From contig NC_064621.1 in NCBI RefSeq assembly GCF_023898315.1, positions 128,524,521 to 128,588,520 of the forward strand: 64,000 bases of DNA, written 5' to 3'. Below are positions 1-10,407 of this stretch, piece after piece; within the stretch, counting starts at the first letter, position 1; every line of letters starts with the position of its first letter. The translations under genes were made by a program, and so were the position numbers. The notes beneath the pieces are model-generated. The model saw only the letters and a list, made by a program, of their open reading frames with translations, was not told where the DNA came from and did not search any database. Source of the stretch: Schistocerca nitens (lineage: Eukaryota; Arthropoda; Insecta; Orthoptera; Acrididae).

Positions 1-630
1 TTCACCATAGAAAATGTTGTTACCAGTCTAATTACTTTTAACTCAGTTTTCTTCCGGAATTGGCGCATTCAGTTCAGCCAGCATGCTCTTTTGTTCGTCA
101 GAAGACAAGTGCATCATGTAGTCTTTGTGGCTGGTGTCGTAATGACGTTCCAATAAGTACTTCTTCAAGTGATAACAGTGCAGCGGCACATTAAGCACTT
201 TCCATGGCCATTGTACGATATGAAAAGTACGACAGTTCCCAGCCAGCACTGAACGATGTTACTTTTTTCGACCTTTTCTGGACAAGTGTGTGAACACCAT
301 AATATTCCTATTGCCGAATGTAAAGTTGTGTGAACGAAAGTAGTACTATCAGAAAAATACTTGGCGTGTGACAAGTCGACTGCTTTGCTGTAGCGCCGTC
401 CGGCTGCAGCTGTCCTTTTCCTCCACCTCCTCACCCCTCACTATCAGCCCCTCTCGACGCTACGCTCGTAGCGCTACGCAGGAGCGCACCCAGGGCGCTG
501 TTCAGACAGGCCTGATCTAGTATCTGAGAATGAGAGCATTAGCGACTGCCAGCAAACTTAACATATTACTTCAAACCTCAAACTTTTCCCGCTAAAGCTT
601 CTCACAAAATAACAACAGGAAAAGAGTTTT
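1..630. other. Anonymous sequence, no gene seen
   Basis: Short chance reading frames only, with no recognisable domain. A mildly CpG-rich patch lies around 395-500. It abuts the SINE whose left target-site duplicate begins at 631. Confidence 0.4.
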
Positions 631-642
631 CCGCCTAGTACA

Positions 643-842
643 AAATGGCTTCAAATGGCTCTGAGCACTATGGGACTTAACTTCTGAAGTCATCAGTCCC
701 CTAGAACTTAGAACTACTTAAACCTAACTAACCTAAGGACAGCACACACATCCATGCCCGAGGCAGGATTCGAACCTGCGACCGTAGCGGTCACGCGGTT
801 CCAGACTGTAGCGCCTAGAACCGCACGGCCACTCCGGATGGC
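643..842 (-). mobile_element. tRNA-derived SINE (family 1), minus strand
   Basis: Read on the minus strand it starts with a tRNA-like head containing a B-box (GGTTCGAATCCTG) and continues into a unique body with the phrase CTAGGGGACTGATGAC, ending AGAGCCATTTGAAGCC. A perfect 12-bp target-site duplication (ccgcctagtaca) flanks it at 631-642 and 843-854. The same element recurs at 25.8, 40.9, 49.4, 56.8 and 62.8 kb in this window. It is non-coding and would be transcribed by RNA polymerase III and mobilised by a LINE (family knowledge). Reading frames across it are artefacts. Confidence 0.93.
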
Positions 843-1327
843 CCGCCTAGTACATTTTCGCTGTTCATACAGCAGAACTTCAGCGTCTATTATCTTAGTA
901 CTAACTATATTCGCAATAAATTTCACAGACAATTTCCACATATACCATTGGATTTATCTGCAACATTACATCACTGTGTGGCACATACTTCAGGAGATAT
1001 GACACCGTAATCATTCAGAATGGTGAGAAACTGGCTTCTCTTAAAACGGAGCCCAAATTTCGCAGGTTATACCCACCCAATGCTTGAGATTGGGATCACT
1101 TAGAGACTAGTCACAAATTTTATGTGTAATTGTAAACCTTTTCTACACTTTTTTCTCGCTGAGATGCCAACAACATAGTTAAAGGAAAAGAGTTTGTCGC
1201 TTAAGAACTCGATGTTGTTCACGCGGTAAGACCTTCTTAACGTATTGTTCCTTTGCAACCAACCCTAATCGCTGCCTATTTTGCTGGCACTTTATGTTTT
1301 GACTTCTTCAGTAGACTGTGGTTTCCG

Positions 1328-1568
1328 TCCCCGGTAGCTGAGTACTCAGTGCGACAGAATGTCAATCCTAAAGGTTCGGGTTCGATTCCCAACTGGATCG
1401 GAGATTTTCTCCGCTCAGGGGGTGGGTGTTGTGTTGTTGTAATCATCATCATCATCTCATCCCCCTCAACGCTCAAGTCGCCGAAAGTGTCATATCGAAA
1501 GACTGGCACCCGGTGAACAATCTATGCGACGGGAGGCCCTAGTCAAACGACATTTAGATTTATTTATT
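1328..1568 (+). mobile_element. tRNA-derived SINE (family 2)
   Basis: Starts CCCCGGTAGCTGAGTACTCAG (A-box-like), followed by a B-box GGTTCGATTCCC at about 1380-1391, then a body rich in ATCATCATCATC and GACGGGAGGCCCTAGTC, ending ACATTTAGATT. The head resembles a tRNA with a diverged D arm. No clean target-site duplication is visible. I recognise the layout as a recurrent orthopteran SINE; this is its only copy in the window. Confidence 0.7.
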
Positions 1569-2039
1569 AGTCTGTTGTTGAATATTGCGAAACTTATAAA
1601 CCAACGTAATCACATTTTTGCAACTTGAGCCATAAAGCTTTTGCATGCTTAACATCAAATAAATAACACATTAATTCGTCTGTAAAGCAGGCTGATTTAC
1701 TGGGAGTTCGATTCCTTGAAGAATCAGGGCTGCACAGTTCACTGGTGTCGTTAAATCTCGATAAGTGAGATCTGAAAAGATCGGGTTTCTCATTAATAAA
1801 AGTTAAAAAGGGGCTCCTCCTCAACGTACAGGGTTTCCTTAATCCAAGTCTGACAGCTGCGCCTGTCACTATTAAGGAGATTTAAGAAAAGAAGGGAGAT
1901 AGGATCAGATACCAATGCAGAAATATCCTCGTTTGCATTTTGTGTCTCATCTGGATCTTCGGATACTGACTCATTTTCTCTGTTTCTTTTAATCTGTTGT
2001 GAGATTTTCTAAAGGTCTGTAAAAAGCTGATAGAGCTGA

Positions 2040-4050
2040 TAGAGAGCACCATGACTGATACAGGGATTAGTGATCTCAAGGTCGTTGTAGCTAGGCTCTA
2101 CCGTTTCTTCCAAATCCACCAGAAACAAACGCAAAATAATTTTATTTAAAAAAGCGGATAAAGTGTCACTAGAAGCCTTACTAAGAGACAATCTCCATTC
2201 CTTTCGAACTGACTATGCAAATGTAGACGAGATGTGGCTCAAATTCAAAGATATAGTAGCAACAGCAATTGAGAGATTCATACCTCATAAATTGGTAAGA
2301 GATGGAACTGATCCCCCGTGGTACACAAAACAGGTCCGAACTCTGTTGCAGAGGCAACGGAAAAAGCATGCGAAGTTCAGAAGAACGCGAAATCCCGAAG
2401 ATTGGCTAAAATTTACAGACGCGCGAAATTTGGCACGGACTTCAATGCGAGATGCCTTTAATAGGTTCCACAACGAAACACTGTCTCGAAATTTGGTAGA
2501 AAATCCGAAGAAATTCTGGTCGTATGTAAAGTACACAAGCGGCAAGACGCAGTCAATACCTTCGCTGCGCAGTGCCGGTGGTACTGTTACCGATGACTGT
2601 GCCGCTAAAGCGGAGTTATTGAACGCAGTTTTCCGAAATTCCTTCACCAGGGAAGATGAATGGAATATTCCAAAATTTGAAACACGAACAGCTGCTAGCA
2701 TGAGTTTCTTAGAAGTAGATACCTTAGGCGTTGCGAAGCAACTCAAATCGCTTGATACGGGCAAGTCTTCAGGTCCAGATTGCATACCGATTAGGTTCCT
2801 TTCAGATTACGCTGATATAATAGCTCCCTACTTAGCACTCATATACAACCGCGCGCTCACCGATAGATCTGTACCTACAGATTGGAAAATTGCGCAGGTC
2901 GCACCAGTGTTTAAGAAGGGTAGTAGGAGTAATCCATCGAACTACAGACCTATATCATTGACGTCGGTTTGCTGTAGGGTTTTGGAGCATATACTGTATC
3001 CAAACATTATGAATCACCTCGAAGGGAACGGTCTATTGATACGTAATCAGCATGGTTTTAGAAAACATCGTTCTTGTGCAACGCAGCTAGCTCTTTATTC
3101 GCACGAAGTAATGGCCGCTATCGACAGGGGATCTCAAGTTGATTCCGTATTTCTAGATTTCCGGAAAGCTTTTGACACCGTTCCTCACAAGCGACTTCTA
3201 ATCAAGCTGCGGGCCTATGGGGTATCGTCTCAGTTGTGCGACTGGATTAGTGATTTCCTGTCAGGAAGGTCGCAGTTCGTAGTAATAGACGGCAAATCAT
3301 CGAGTAAAACTGAAGTGAAATCAGGTGTTCCCCAGGGAAGCGTCCTGGGACCTCTGCTGTTCCTGATCTATATAAATGACCTGGGTGACAATCTGAGCAG
3401 TTCTCTTAGGTTGTTCGCAGATGATGCTGTAATTTACCGTCTAGTAAGGTCATCCGAAGACCAGTATCAGTTGCAAAGCGATTTAGAAAAGATTGCTGTA
3501 TGGTGTGGCAGGTGGCAGTTGACACTAAATAACGAAAAGTGTGAGGTGATCCACATGAGTTCCAAAAGAAAACCGTTGGAATTCGATTACTCGATAAATA
3601 GTACAATTCTCAAGGCTGTCAATTCAACTAAGTACCTGGGTGTTAAAATTACGAACAACTTCAGTTGGAAAGACCACATAGATAATATTGAGGGGAAGGC
3701 GAGCCAAAGGTTGCGTTACATTGGCAGGTCACTTAGAAGATGCAACAAGTCCACTAAAGAGACAGCTTACACTACACTCGTTCGTCCTCTGTTAGAATAT
3801 TGCTGCGCGGTGTGGGATCCTTATCAGGTGGGATTGACGGAGGACATCGAAAGGGTGCAAAAAAGGGCAGCTCGTTTTGTATTATAAAATAAGAGAAATC
3901 AGAACTCGAACAGAAAGGTTTAGGTGTTCGTTTTTCCCGCGCGCTGTTCGGGAGAGGAATGGTAGAGAGATAGTATGATTGTGGTTCGACGAACCCTCTG
4001 CCAAGCACTTAAATGTGAATGGCAGAGTAGTCATGTAGATGTAGATGTAG
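2040..4050 (+). mobile_element. CR1/L2-like non-LTR retrotransposon, 5'-truncated
   Basis: It holds the C-terminal edge of an endonuclease (reading TDTGISD near 2052-2072), a complete RT domain, and a 3' end with the short tail repeat (gtagat)n at 4034-4050. The junction to genomic sequence upstream is unclear, somewhere in 1880-2040. Just after the RT frame (about 3884) the sequence jumps into the 3' untranslated region, suggesting an internal deletion that removed the ORF2 C-terminus. Clade assignment (CR1/L2/Daphne group) rests on RT motifs and the tail; Jockey is a less likely alternative. Confidence 0.85.
2163..3887 (+). CDS. Reverse transcriptase ORF of CR1/L2-like LINE (partial)
   Basis: A 574-codon frame for a LINE ORF2 that would copy its own RNA at a nicked target site. 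Visible: an N-terminal linker (residues 1-140), RT fingers with PVFKKGSRSNPSNYRPIS (about 250-267), motif A LDFRKAFDTVPH (about 330), SGVPQGSVLGPLLF (about 387), catalytic FADDAVIY (about 417), and the thumb phrase KYLGVKITNNFSWKDH (about 490). The listed start is a GTG inside the frame; the same frame stays open upstream to about 2087, so the true start is lost. The C-terminus ends abruptly after RVQKRAARFV, where a longer family member would continue. Shadow frames on the other strand are ignored. Almost certainly non-functional: no endonuclease domain. Confidence 0.85.
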   Translation: MSLEALLRDNLHSFRTDYANVDEMWLKFKDIVATAIERFIPHKLVRDGTDPPWYTKQVRTLLQRQRKKHAKFRRTRNPEDWLKFTDARNLARTSMRDAFNRFHNETLSRNLVENPKKFWSYVKYTSGKTQSIPSLRSAGGTVTDDCAAKAELLNAVFRNSFTREDEWNIPKFETRTAASMSFLEVDTLGVAKQLKSLDTGKSSGPDCIPIRFLSDYADIIAPYLALIYNRALTDRSVPTDWKIAQVAPVFKKGSRSNPSNYRPISLTSVCCRVLEHILYPNIMNHLEGNGLLIRNQHGFRKHRSCATQLALYSHEVMAAIDRGSQVDSVFLDFRKAFDTVPHKRLLIKLRAYGVSSQLCDWISDFLSGRSQFVVIDGKSSSKTEVKSGVPQGSVLGPLLFLIYINDLGDNLSSSLRLFADDAVIYRLVRSSEDQYQLQSDLEKIAVWCGRWQLTLNNEKCEVIHMSSKRKPLEFDYSINSTILKAVNSTKYLGVKITNNFSWKDHIDNIEGKASQRLRYIGRSLRRCNKSTKETAYTTLVRPLLEYCCAVWDPYQVGLTEDIERVQKRAARFVL

Positions 4051-4148
4051 AAAGAGACATTGTTTCTAATTCCGAGTACGTCGTCCTGAACAGGTCTGCT
4101 GCAATGACGGTCAAAATGTCGGTGGTAGAGTCGGGTTGTGTTTTATAA

Positions 4149-4470
4149 TGCCACGGTCTAACACCCAAAATACCGGCTCTCGTCAATCACCGAAGTTAAG
4201 CATCGACGGGTGTGGCCAGTACTAATATGGGCGACCGTTAGAGTACGTCACATGCTGCTGACAGGTTTTCCTTTGCCTTTACGATAGAAGAGATATAGAG
4301 AGTGGCGTAAAGTCCATGATCATCAGTCTTTGCGGCAGTAATGGATTAAAGTGCAAACCTTTTCGCAGCGTGAACTCAAGTGAGGGCATGTGACACTCTT
4401 TGTTGCTGTTCAAAAGCAGTAGGCTAAGTGCCGGTACTGGATTTCACCTTCTCTTGTCATCTCCAACACG
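4149..4470 (+). mobile_element. 5S-rRNA-derived SINE
   Basis: Bases 4149-4262 match a diverged 5S rRNA: the internal control region is readable as CACCGAAGTTAAGCATCGAC (box A side) followed by GGGTGTGGCCAGTACT and ATGGGCGACC (box C side). Downstream comes a non-5S body with AACTCAAGTGAGGGCATGTG. A head with an RNA polymerase III promoter of 5S type plus an unrelated body is the design of 5S-derived SINEs. It could instead be a 5S pseudogene beside unrelated sequence; the continuous body argues for a SINE. The 3' boundary is uncertain and may reach about 4680. Confidence 0.65.
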
Positions 4471-5300
4471 AACGCGACACTACACCACCATACACACCAG
4501 TTACAATTACCTACACTTAACAAACACACTTAAACAACACAAAACGCTCACACTTCACAAATGTAAGGTACCTGCTGGTGCGAAGGACAGAAAACTCCTT
4601 TCCAATCTGGCGCCTGAATCTACCCTTCGCGGTCCCCAGCCATTCACGCCATACGGCTTTACTTTTTTACATCCAAAATGATTCTATTCAAATCAATACT
4701 GATAGCTGAAGCCTGCACACTTGTGTCCGTCATGGTTCCGACTAGTTCTGTATTCCGCTTCTTACGTCATGAGATTTTCCTTTCTGTAACGGTTCATCTA
4801 AAGGAATAGTTCTATAGATGGTTTCCTACACCCTTGCACAAGATGTTGTTCAACCTCAGGGACTTCAGCAGCCTATTTTCTCTCAATATTCTCATCCCCG
4901 TTAGAACACTCAAATGATACAGTTTTCTTTTTTTTTCTCTCTCAACGTCGTATTAAAACTGGACTGAAACAATCCAAATTCAAAGTTTCCTGTCTTGACT
5001 TTTAGCTGTTCAAAGCTGTCACTATAATATTTATAACGAGTGTGATTTACTTTTCATTTAGACGGTCTAAAAAGGCTAAGATAGTTCAACAGTCATGTAA
5101 ACATGTTAAGTAATTCGCCTTTGAATCCTAGAGCAAAAAGCTAATTTGTGCGGACATTTAGCATGTATATATTTGTCTGATCCACCAAACAAGGTGAAAG
5201 ATGTACGTTTACATTGCAAGCATAAATAACAAGCACTGAACTTCTCCAAGTATAGAGGCGTATACATCCAGACAGGTATGCAAGACTAATTGCGATAATT
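4471..5300. other. Anonymous, possible SINE tail then AT-rich sequence
   Basis: A 4400-4681 open frame is rich in Thr/His from an (A/C)-rich tract and is not convincing as a gene. The remainder is AT-rich with no recognised element. Confidence 0.3.
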
Positions 5301-5309
5301 GTTTTTTTT

Positions 5310-5925
5310 TTTTTTTTGTTGTTTTCATTGAGAAGACTGGCTGGACCCAGCCATCCACATTAGAGTACCACACGCAAATCAATTCATTTCAGCATAACTA
5401 CCGCAATATACATCCTTCTGAGCCTATATATTGCATTGCTTCTTACGTCTCTCATTAATGTTATCAAATTCACGATTTATTGACCTTTCAGGATGTGTCC
5501 TATAGAATGATCTATTCTTTTATTCAAATTGTGCCATAAATTTCTTTCTTCCCCAGTCCTGTTGAGTGCTTCTTCATTATTTATTTTATTTACTTATTTA
5601 AGGTTCACTAGTCTTCTGTAACGCCACACTACATTTCAGAAGTTTCTCTTCTTGTCTAAACTATTTATTGTATTCGTTTCACTTCCGTACATGCCTACGC
5701 TATAGATGAATACCTTCAGTATAGACCTCTTCTTATCTAAATTTATAATTGAGAAGGTTTTGTTGCTGTTGCCAGTCTGCATTTACATCCTTTCTATTTC
5801 AGCCAACATGTCTTTTTTTTTTTGCCCAATTATACACTTTTAGTGTCTCACTTCCAAATCTAATTCCTTCAAAATCGCCCGATGTAATTCTCCCACACTC
5901 CATGTTCTCCTATTTATTAGCAATT
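5310..5925 (-). mobile_element. Old, diverged RTE LINE 3' remnant
   Basis: On the minus strand, 5650-5725 translates to KVFIYSVGMYGSETNTIN followed by SLDKKR, clearly related to the C-terminal region of the RTE copies at 9.7 and 15.7 kb (SVAMYGSETWTIT). The 3' end near 5310-5345 parallels the RTE tail that reads gactgaagaccac. Many indels and stops make it the oldest RTE relative here. Confidence 0.6.
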
Positions 5926-5929
5926 ATTT

Positions 5930-6659
5930 GAAAGCAGTTGAGTGTGGCAGTAGCAATTATTTCAAAAAAGTAAATTAATTTAGTGCAGCAGTCGCAGCAG
6001 ACGCTGTGGACACGAGTCAACGAATCAACTGCCATAGAGATGTGTTAGGGTGATGGATGCCCAAAGCTTAGCGGTGTTGATATTTGCAGCCTTTTTGCCT
6101 CAGTTTAAAATTTCAACTACATGTAGGTGAGAACAAATTTTATCTGTCTTTTGCAGCTGAATGTTTGCTTTGATTTTAGCCAACTGGTTCCACCTACTCA
6201 CACTAGGAATCGTCACTGGCTTTTATGTTTGCTATTCTATTCTTGCGTCCATTCGTTTTTGCGTATGTGCTACAGGGTGAGCAAAATAAAATGCTCAGAA
6301 TATATTTCGTGTACCTTAATACAGGCAACCAAACTTACATCACACCGTCCTGGGGCCAATGATGTAAGCTGAGCTTCTATTTTTTAGACAACATAGTTGT
6401 ATGGAGAGCGATTAATTTACTTATAATCAATTATTCAAAATGACAGTCACAATCGCATTATCGATTTTGACGCCAACCGGTTTCAAACAGCGATGGGGTC
6501 ATGTCCAGGGCAATATTCACTGTAAAGTTATAATATTAGTAAGTAATCATGTACGTAATCTATAAGAAATTAGTCAAAGTTACATAAATAAACAGATTTT
6601 TAACCCATTTGGTCGCTCGCTGGAGTCGTCACCCTGCCTGTGCACGGTTGGTAACTATG
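5930..6659. other. Anonymous sequence, possible hairpin-element fragment
   Basis: No gene. The segment near 6460-6510 carries the phrase CCAACCGGTTTC, which resembles the arms of hairpin elements elsewhere in the window, but no opposing arm was found. Confidence 0.25.
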
Positions 6660-6670
6660 CATGGTTAGCT

Positions 6671-7636
6671 TTTTTTTTTTTTTTTCTTTATTGTTATTTT
6701 CAAACCTGTTAACAGGCAGGCCAGCAGCAGCATGCTACGCCGCTCTTTGGCCTCAGAGAAACACACAAGATACAAATGAAGAAATCGAGAGAAAAAACAT
6801 GGTGGACATAGAAACGGAGACAAACACTTTTTAAAATACATGGAGCCATTCACGGGCGTAGAGTCCAAGATAAAAGTTGTTCAGACACTTGGACAGAGAC
6901 GAATATTGTCACACGTGAACGTAGGTGCACAAAAACGAATAACACTGAACCACTTAAGCACAGAACGACGACACACACAGAACACCAGGCGTTGATCACC
7001 GGCGCGCGAATGTTCACTAACCATGTACGAGTCCGGGGACATGCCAAGAGTGGCGGAGGGGGGGGGGAGAGGGAGAGGGGAGAGCAGATGCCAAGGGCAG
7101 GGGAGATAGGGGGAAGGGAGGAAGGGGGAGGGGAAGCCCGGGGGAAGAGGGGAGGAGGGAGGGGACGGGGGAAAAGGAAAGAGAAGGGAAGGGAAGAGAA
7201 GGGAGAGAGGGTGCCTAAAGGAAAGGACACAGGAAGTGGGGGGCGAGAGGATCAAAGTTGGTAGGAGGGGTAGATGGAGGGGAGGAGGACATCATCAGGG
7301 AGGGGGAGCTGGCGGAAGCCACCTTGGGAGAGGGTAAGGAGGGTGGAGAGATGGAGACCGGGTGGGACGTGGGAATACAGGCGCGGCAGCGGGCGGGGTG
7401 TGAGGATGGGTGAGACAAGCGGATGAGGAGGATCGAGTTTGCGGGAGGTGTACAGGATCCGTATCCTTTCAAGGAAGAGGAGGAGGTGGGGGAAGGGGAT
7501 GAGATCATACAGGATCCGCGTGGGGGAGGGGAGACAGATGCGATAGGCGAGGCGGAGAGCATGGCGTTCTAGGATTTGGAGGGATTTATAAAAGGTAGGG
7601 GGGGGGGCGGAGATCCAGGCCAGATGGGCGTAACAT
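6671..7636 (-). mobile_element. 5'-truncated poly(A) LINE (Jockey/R1/I-like) tail
   Basis: Minus strand. A perfect 11-bp duplication (catggttagct) flanks it at 6660-6670 and 7637-7647. The 3' end is a poly(A) tail (T run 6671-6685) preceded by an AATAAA signal. The 5' part translates, on the minus strand, to WISAPP...ILERHALRLAYRICL, typical of the region after the RT in Jockey/R1/I-type ORF2. It is extremely pyrimidine-rich on the coding strand, so three overlapping frames stay open; those are compositional artefacts. Confidence 0.8.
7030..7630 (-). pseudogene. C-terminal fragment of LINE ORF2
   Basis: Coding remnant inside the truncated LINE. The minus-strand translation runs from about 7630 with the order SAPP, RHALRLAYRI, YDLIPFPHLLLFLERIR. 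It lacks all RT catalytic motifs because of 5' truncation. The purine-only character of the plus strand (long runs of G and A) makes alternative frames open over 100 codons. Confidence 0.5.
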
Positions 7637-7929
7637 CATGGTTAGCTCTCTGCATGAGCTTAAATAACGGCCAACAACACGCCCTCCACGGTGACCAACG
7701 GTAGTTACATGCTTAAACAAGAAATCGTAAATTTTGAAGTTTGTTCCTGTTTTAATATAAAACATAATAAATAATTAATATAACTAATTAAGCCTGGAGA
7801 AATTTAAAATTATTTGAAATTCAGGTAACTGTTGTCCCATTCATTTTTCACATCATTTGTGGATAGAGCAGAGCCCTCTATCTTTTGTGGTAGGGACGCC
7901 ATTGCCATGAACGATAGTATATGTAAAGC

Positions 7930-8596
7930 GCTCCCTAGCCTGTGTGGTTGGGACGTTGTCGTCATGGTAGCCGCTTCGTATAAGTCGTCTGCTGTAATAC
8001 CATCTTTGCGCGGCGTTCTTTGTTATGGTAACGGCGTACCATAACCATTCTTCCACCATGTTGTTGTCAATCCATGTGGTCTTCTACTGCGGCGTTATCT
8101 TTATAAAATCCATGTGGTCTTCTACTGCGGCGTTATCGTTATAAAATTAACACATTAGAACAAGAAGTATATCAACTGCCCCTTAGCCTATTTGGCTAGG
8201 ATTCTGTCGTCATAATAGCTTCCTCGCACGTGTCGTCTGCTGTAGCACGGCATTCCATATTGTAGCATCGGTGTACCACAATAATATCCATAATACAACG
8301 ACTTCAGTGGATCGACGGCAGCATGATGAATACACTGATTTTGAAGTTTTTTACTAATTACTAGGAACAACTTTTATGGATAGCAGCCAGAAGACACCAC
8401 GACAACGCATGCTGTGTAAAGATAACGCCGCAGCAGAAGACCACATGGATTGACAATAACATGGCGGAAGAATGGTTATGGTACGCCGTTACCATAACAA
8501 CGAACGCCACGCAAAGATCGTATTACAGCAGACGACTTATACGACGCGACTACCATGACGACTGCGTCCCAACCACACAGGCTAGGAAATACACGT
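7930..8596. mobile_element. Foldback element with 170-bp inverted arms
   Basis: The left arm 7930-8100 and right arm 8421-8596 are inverted copies at high identity: the left has CTAGCCTGTGTGGTTGGGAC and the right has its complement near 8570-8590. The spacer holds a third, more diverged direct copy of the left arm (about 8190-8300). Within the left arm, a 38-bp unit is tandemly duplicated at 8071-8108 and 8109-8146. No transposase. A non-autonomous DNA transposon or foldback is the best reading. Confidence 0.75.
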
Positions 8597-8599
8597 GAC

Positions 8600-9115
8600 A
8601 ATACTGTACGAATCATATCCGCGGTACGTAAGAAACGTACCAATACCTTGTGTCTTTGTCATGGTAGATATTAAAATTCAGAATAGTCATGCATCCACTT
8701 GCTATTGACTATGATTCAAGGTGCCGCTTCAATGGCGTCACGTAGCGATCCTGGAAATGTGGGACGAGATGGGCTCCGGTGGCAGCTCAGTTGTGCGGTG
8801 CCAACGTAGGCGAGCGGAGACAGCCGAGAGGAGCAGAACGGAGCCGAATGTTTGCTCTGGGGCCCGGCAGAGTTGCCGGAAACTTGCTGCGTCTCCGACC
8901 GTCTCCGATACACGTCAGACTTTCTCAATCTCCTTCGGTTCCGCCTCGCTGGCCATACTCATTTCGCTCTGCTTTTCTTTACCCGGCAGAACGTGAAGTA
9001 TCACGAATGAAGCCATCTGCAGACGACCAGAAGTGTGTGTGTGTTTGAGTGTGTATGTGTGTGTTCGTGAGTGTGTGTGTTCGCGTGTGTGTGCTTCTGC
9101 GATGTAAGTGTAGCA

Positions 9116-9152
<37 letters not shown>

Positions 9153-9666
9153 GCGAAGGAAAAAGCTGAGGGAAGTTCCTACTGTCTCCTGAATACAAAG
9201 CTTTATGGAAATAGCATTCATAACATTCTCTGCTTCAGTTCGAAAGTTGTGACTGTGGAAATTGATACAGCGACCACATAACACTGAACTGTATAGTTTT
9301 AAGAAAATATATTTTCCCATTCTGTATCGAAGTTTATTTGGCTTCCGCTTCCGCGTATTCTTCTCCACTTAACTTTAGCTGAAAAATAACAGTGAACAAG
9401 AAATTTCTTCGACATAGCATCCATAACTCATGGGCAAAATCGAAGAGTAGAGAACTGTGCTGGTTCCTCCAAGTAATGTAAATGTGTAAGATGCCCGTAT
9501 TTTTATCAATAAAGACTGAAATCAAAGAATCTTCTTTGGTGCTTGTTACGTCGTATCAGTCTGCAACTCTTTTAAGAAACATGTCTATAGTCTGAAATCA
9601 GCCTTTGTATTTCAGAGAACAAACGAAACATTTTGTATCCTAGCCTATGTAACACTTTTTTCTGTT
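8600..9666. other. Anonymous sequence with (GT)n microsatellites
   Basis: A GC-richer stretch at 8720-9000 has two chance overlapping frames. Interrupted GT repeats cover 9031-9095 and a pure (GT)n lies at 9119-9150. No gene recognised. Confidence 0.4.
9119..9150. repeat. (GT)n microsatellite
   Basis: Sixteen GT units, uninterrupted, adjoining interrupted GT-rich sequence upstream. Confidence 0.95.
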
Positions 9667-9978
9667 TTACTGTACGTTGTTGTTGTTGTGGTCTTCAGTC
9701 CTGAGACTGGTTTGATGCAGCTCTCCATGCTACTCTATCCTGTGCAAGCTTCTTCATCTCCCAGTACCTACATCCTTCTGAATCTGCTTAGTGTATTCAT
9801 CTCTTGGTCTCCCTCTACGATTTTTACCCTCCACGCTGCCCTCCAATACTAAATTGGTGATCCCTTGATGCCTCAGAACATGTCCTACCAACCGATCCCG
9901 TCTTCTGGTCAAGTTGTGCCACAAACTTCTCTTCTCCCCAATCCTATTCAATACCTCCTCATTAGTTACGTGATCTAC

Positions 9979-10407
9979 CTACCTTATCTTCAGCATTCTT
10001 CTGTAGCACCACATTTCGAAAGCTTCTATTCTCTTCTTGTCCAAACTGGTTATCGTCCATGTTTCACTTCCATACATGGCTACACTCCATACAAATACTT
10101 TCAGAAACGACTTCCTGACACTTAAATCTATACTCGATGTTAACAAATTTCTCTTCTTCAGAAACGATTTCCTTGCCATTGCCAGTCTACATTTTATATC
10201 CTCTCTACTTCGACCATCATCAGTTATTTTACTCCCTAAATAGCAAAACTCCTTTACTACTTTAAGTGTCTCATTTCCTAATCTAATCCCCTCAGCATCA
10301 CCCGAATTAATTTGACTACATTCCATTATCCTCGTTTTGCTTTTGTTGATGTTCATCTTATATCCTCCTTTCAAGACACTGTCCATTCCGTTCAACTGCT
10401 CTTCCAA
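9979..10407 (-). pseudogene. RTE-A RT thumb/C-terminal segment
   Basis: Continuation of the RT gene after the frameshift: EEQLNGMDSVLKGGYKMN through AFEMWCYRRMLKIR. It stops at a TAG where the sister copy has the Trp codon of KIRWVDHV; the same frame then runs on (9754-9951 region) as HVLRHQGITNLVLEGSVEG. So one nonsense change and one indel separate it from an open ORF. Confidence 0.8.

Noticed and set aside
2285..2785. A 166-codon minus-strand frame
   Set aside because: Antisense shadow of the LINE reverse transcriptase.
6850..7562. Several overlapping 115-126 codon frames on both strands in the purine-rich tract
   Set aside because: They result from extreme strand bias in a truncated LINE ORF2 tail; only one minus-strand frame shows LINE-like motifs.
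8979..9368. A His/Thr-rich frame of 129 codons
   Set aside because: Translation of the (GT)n microsatellite.
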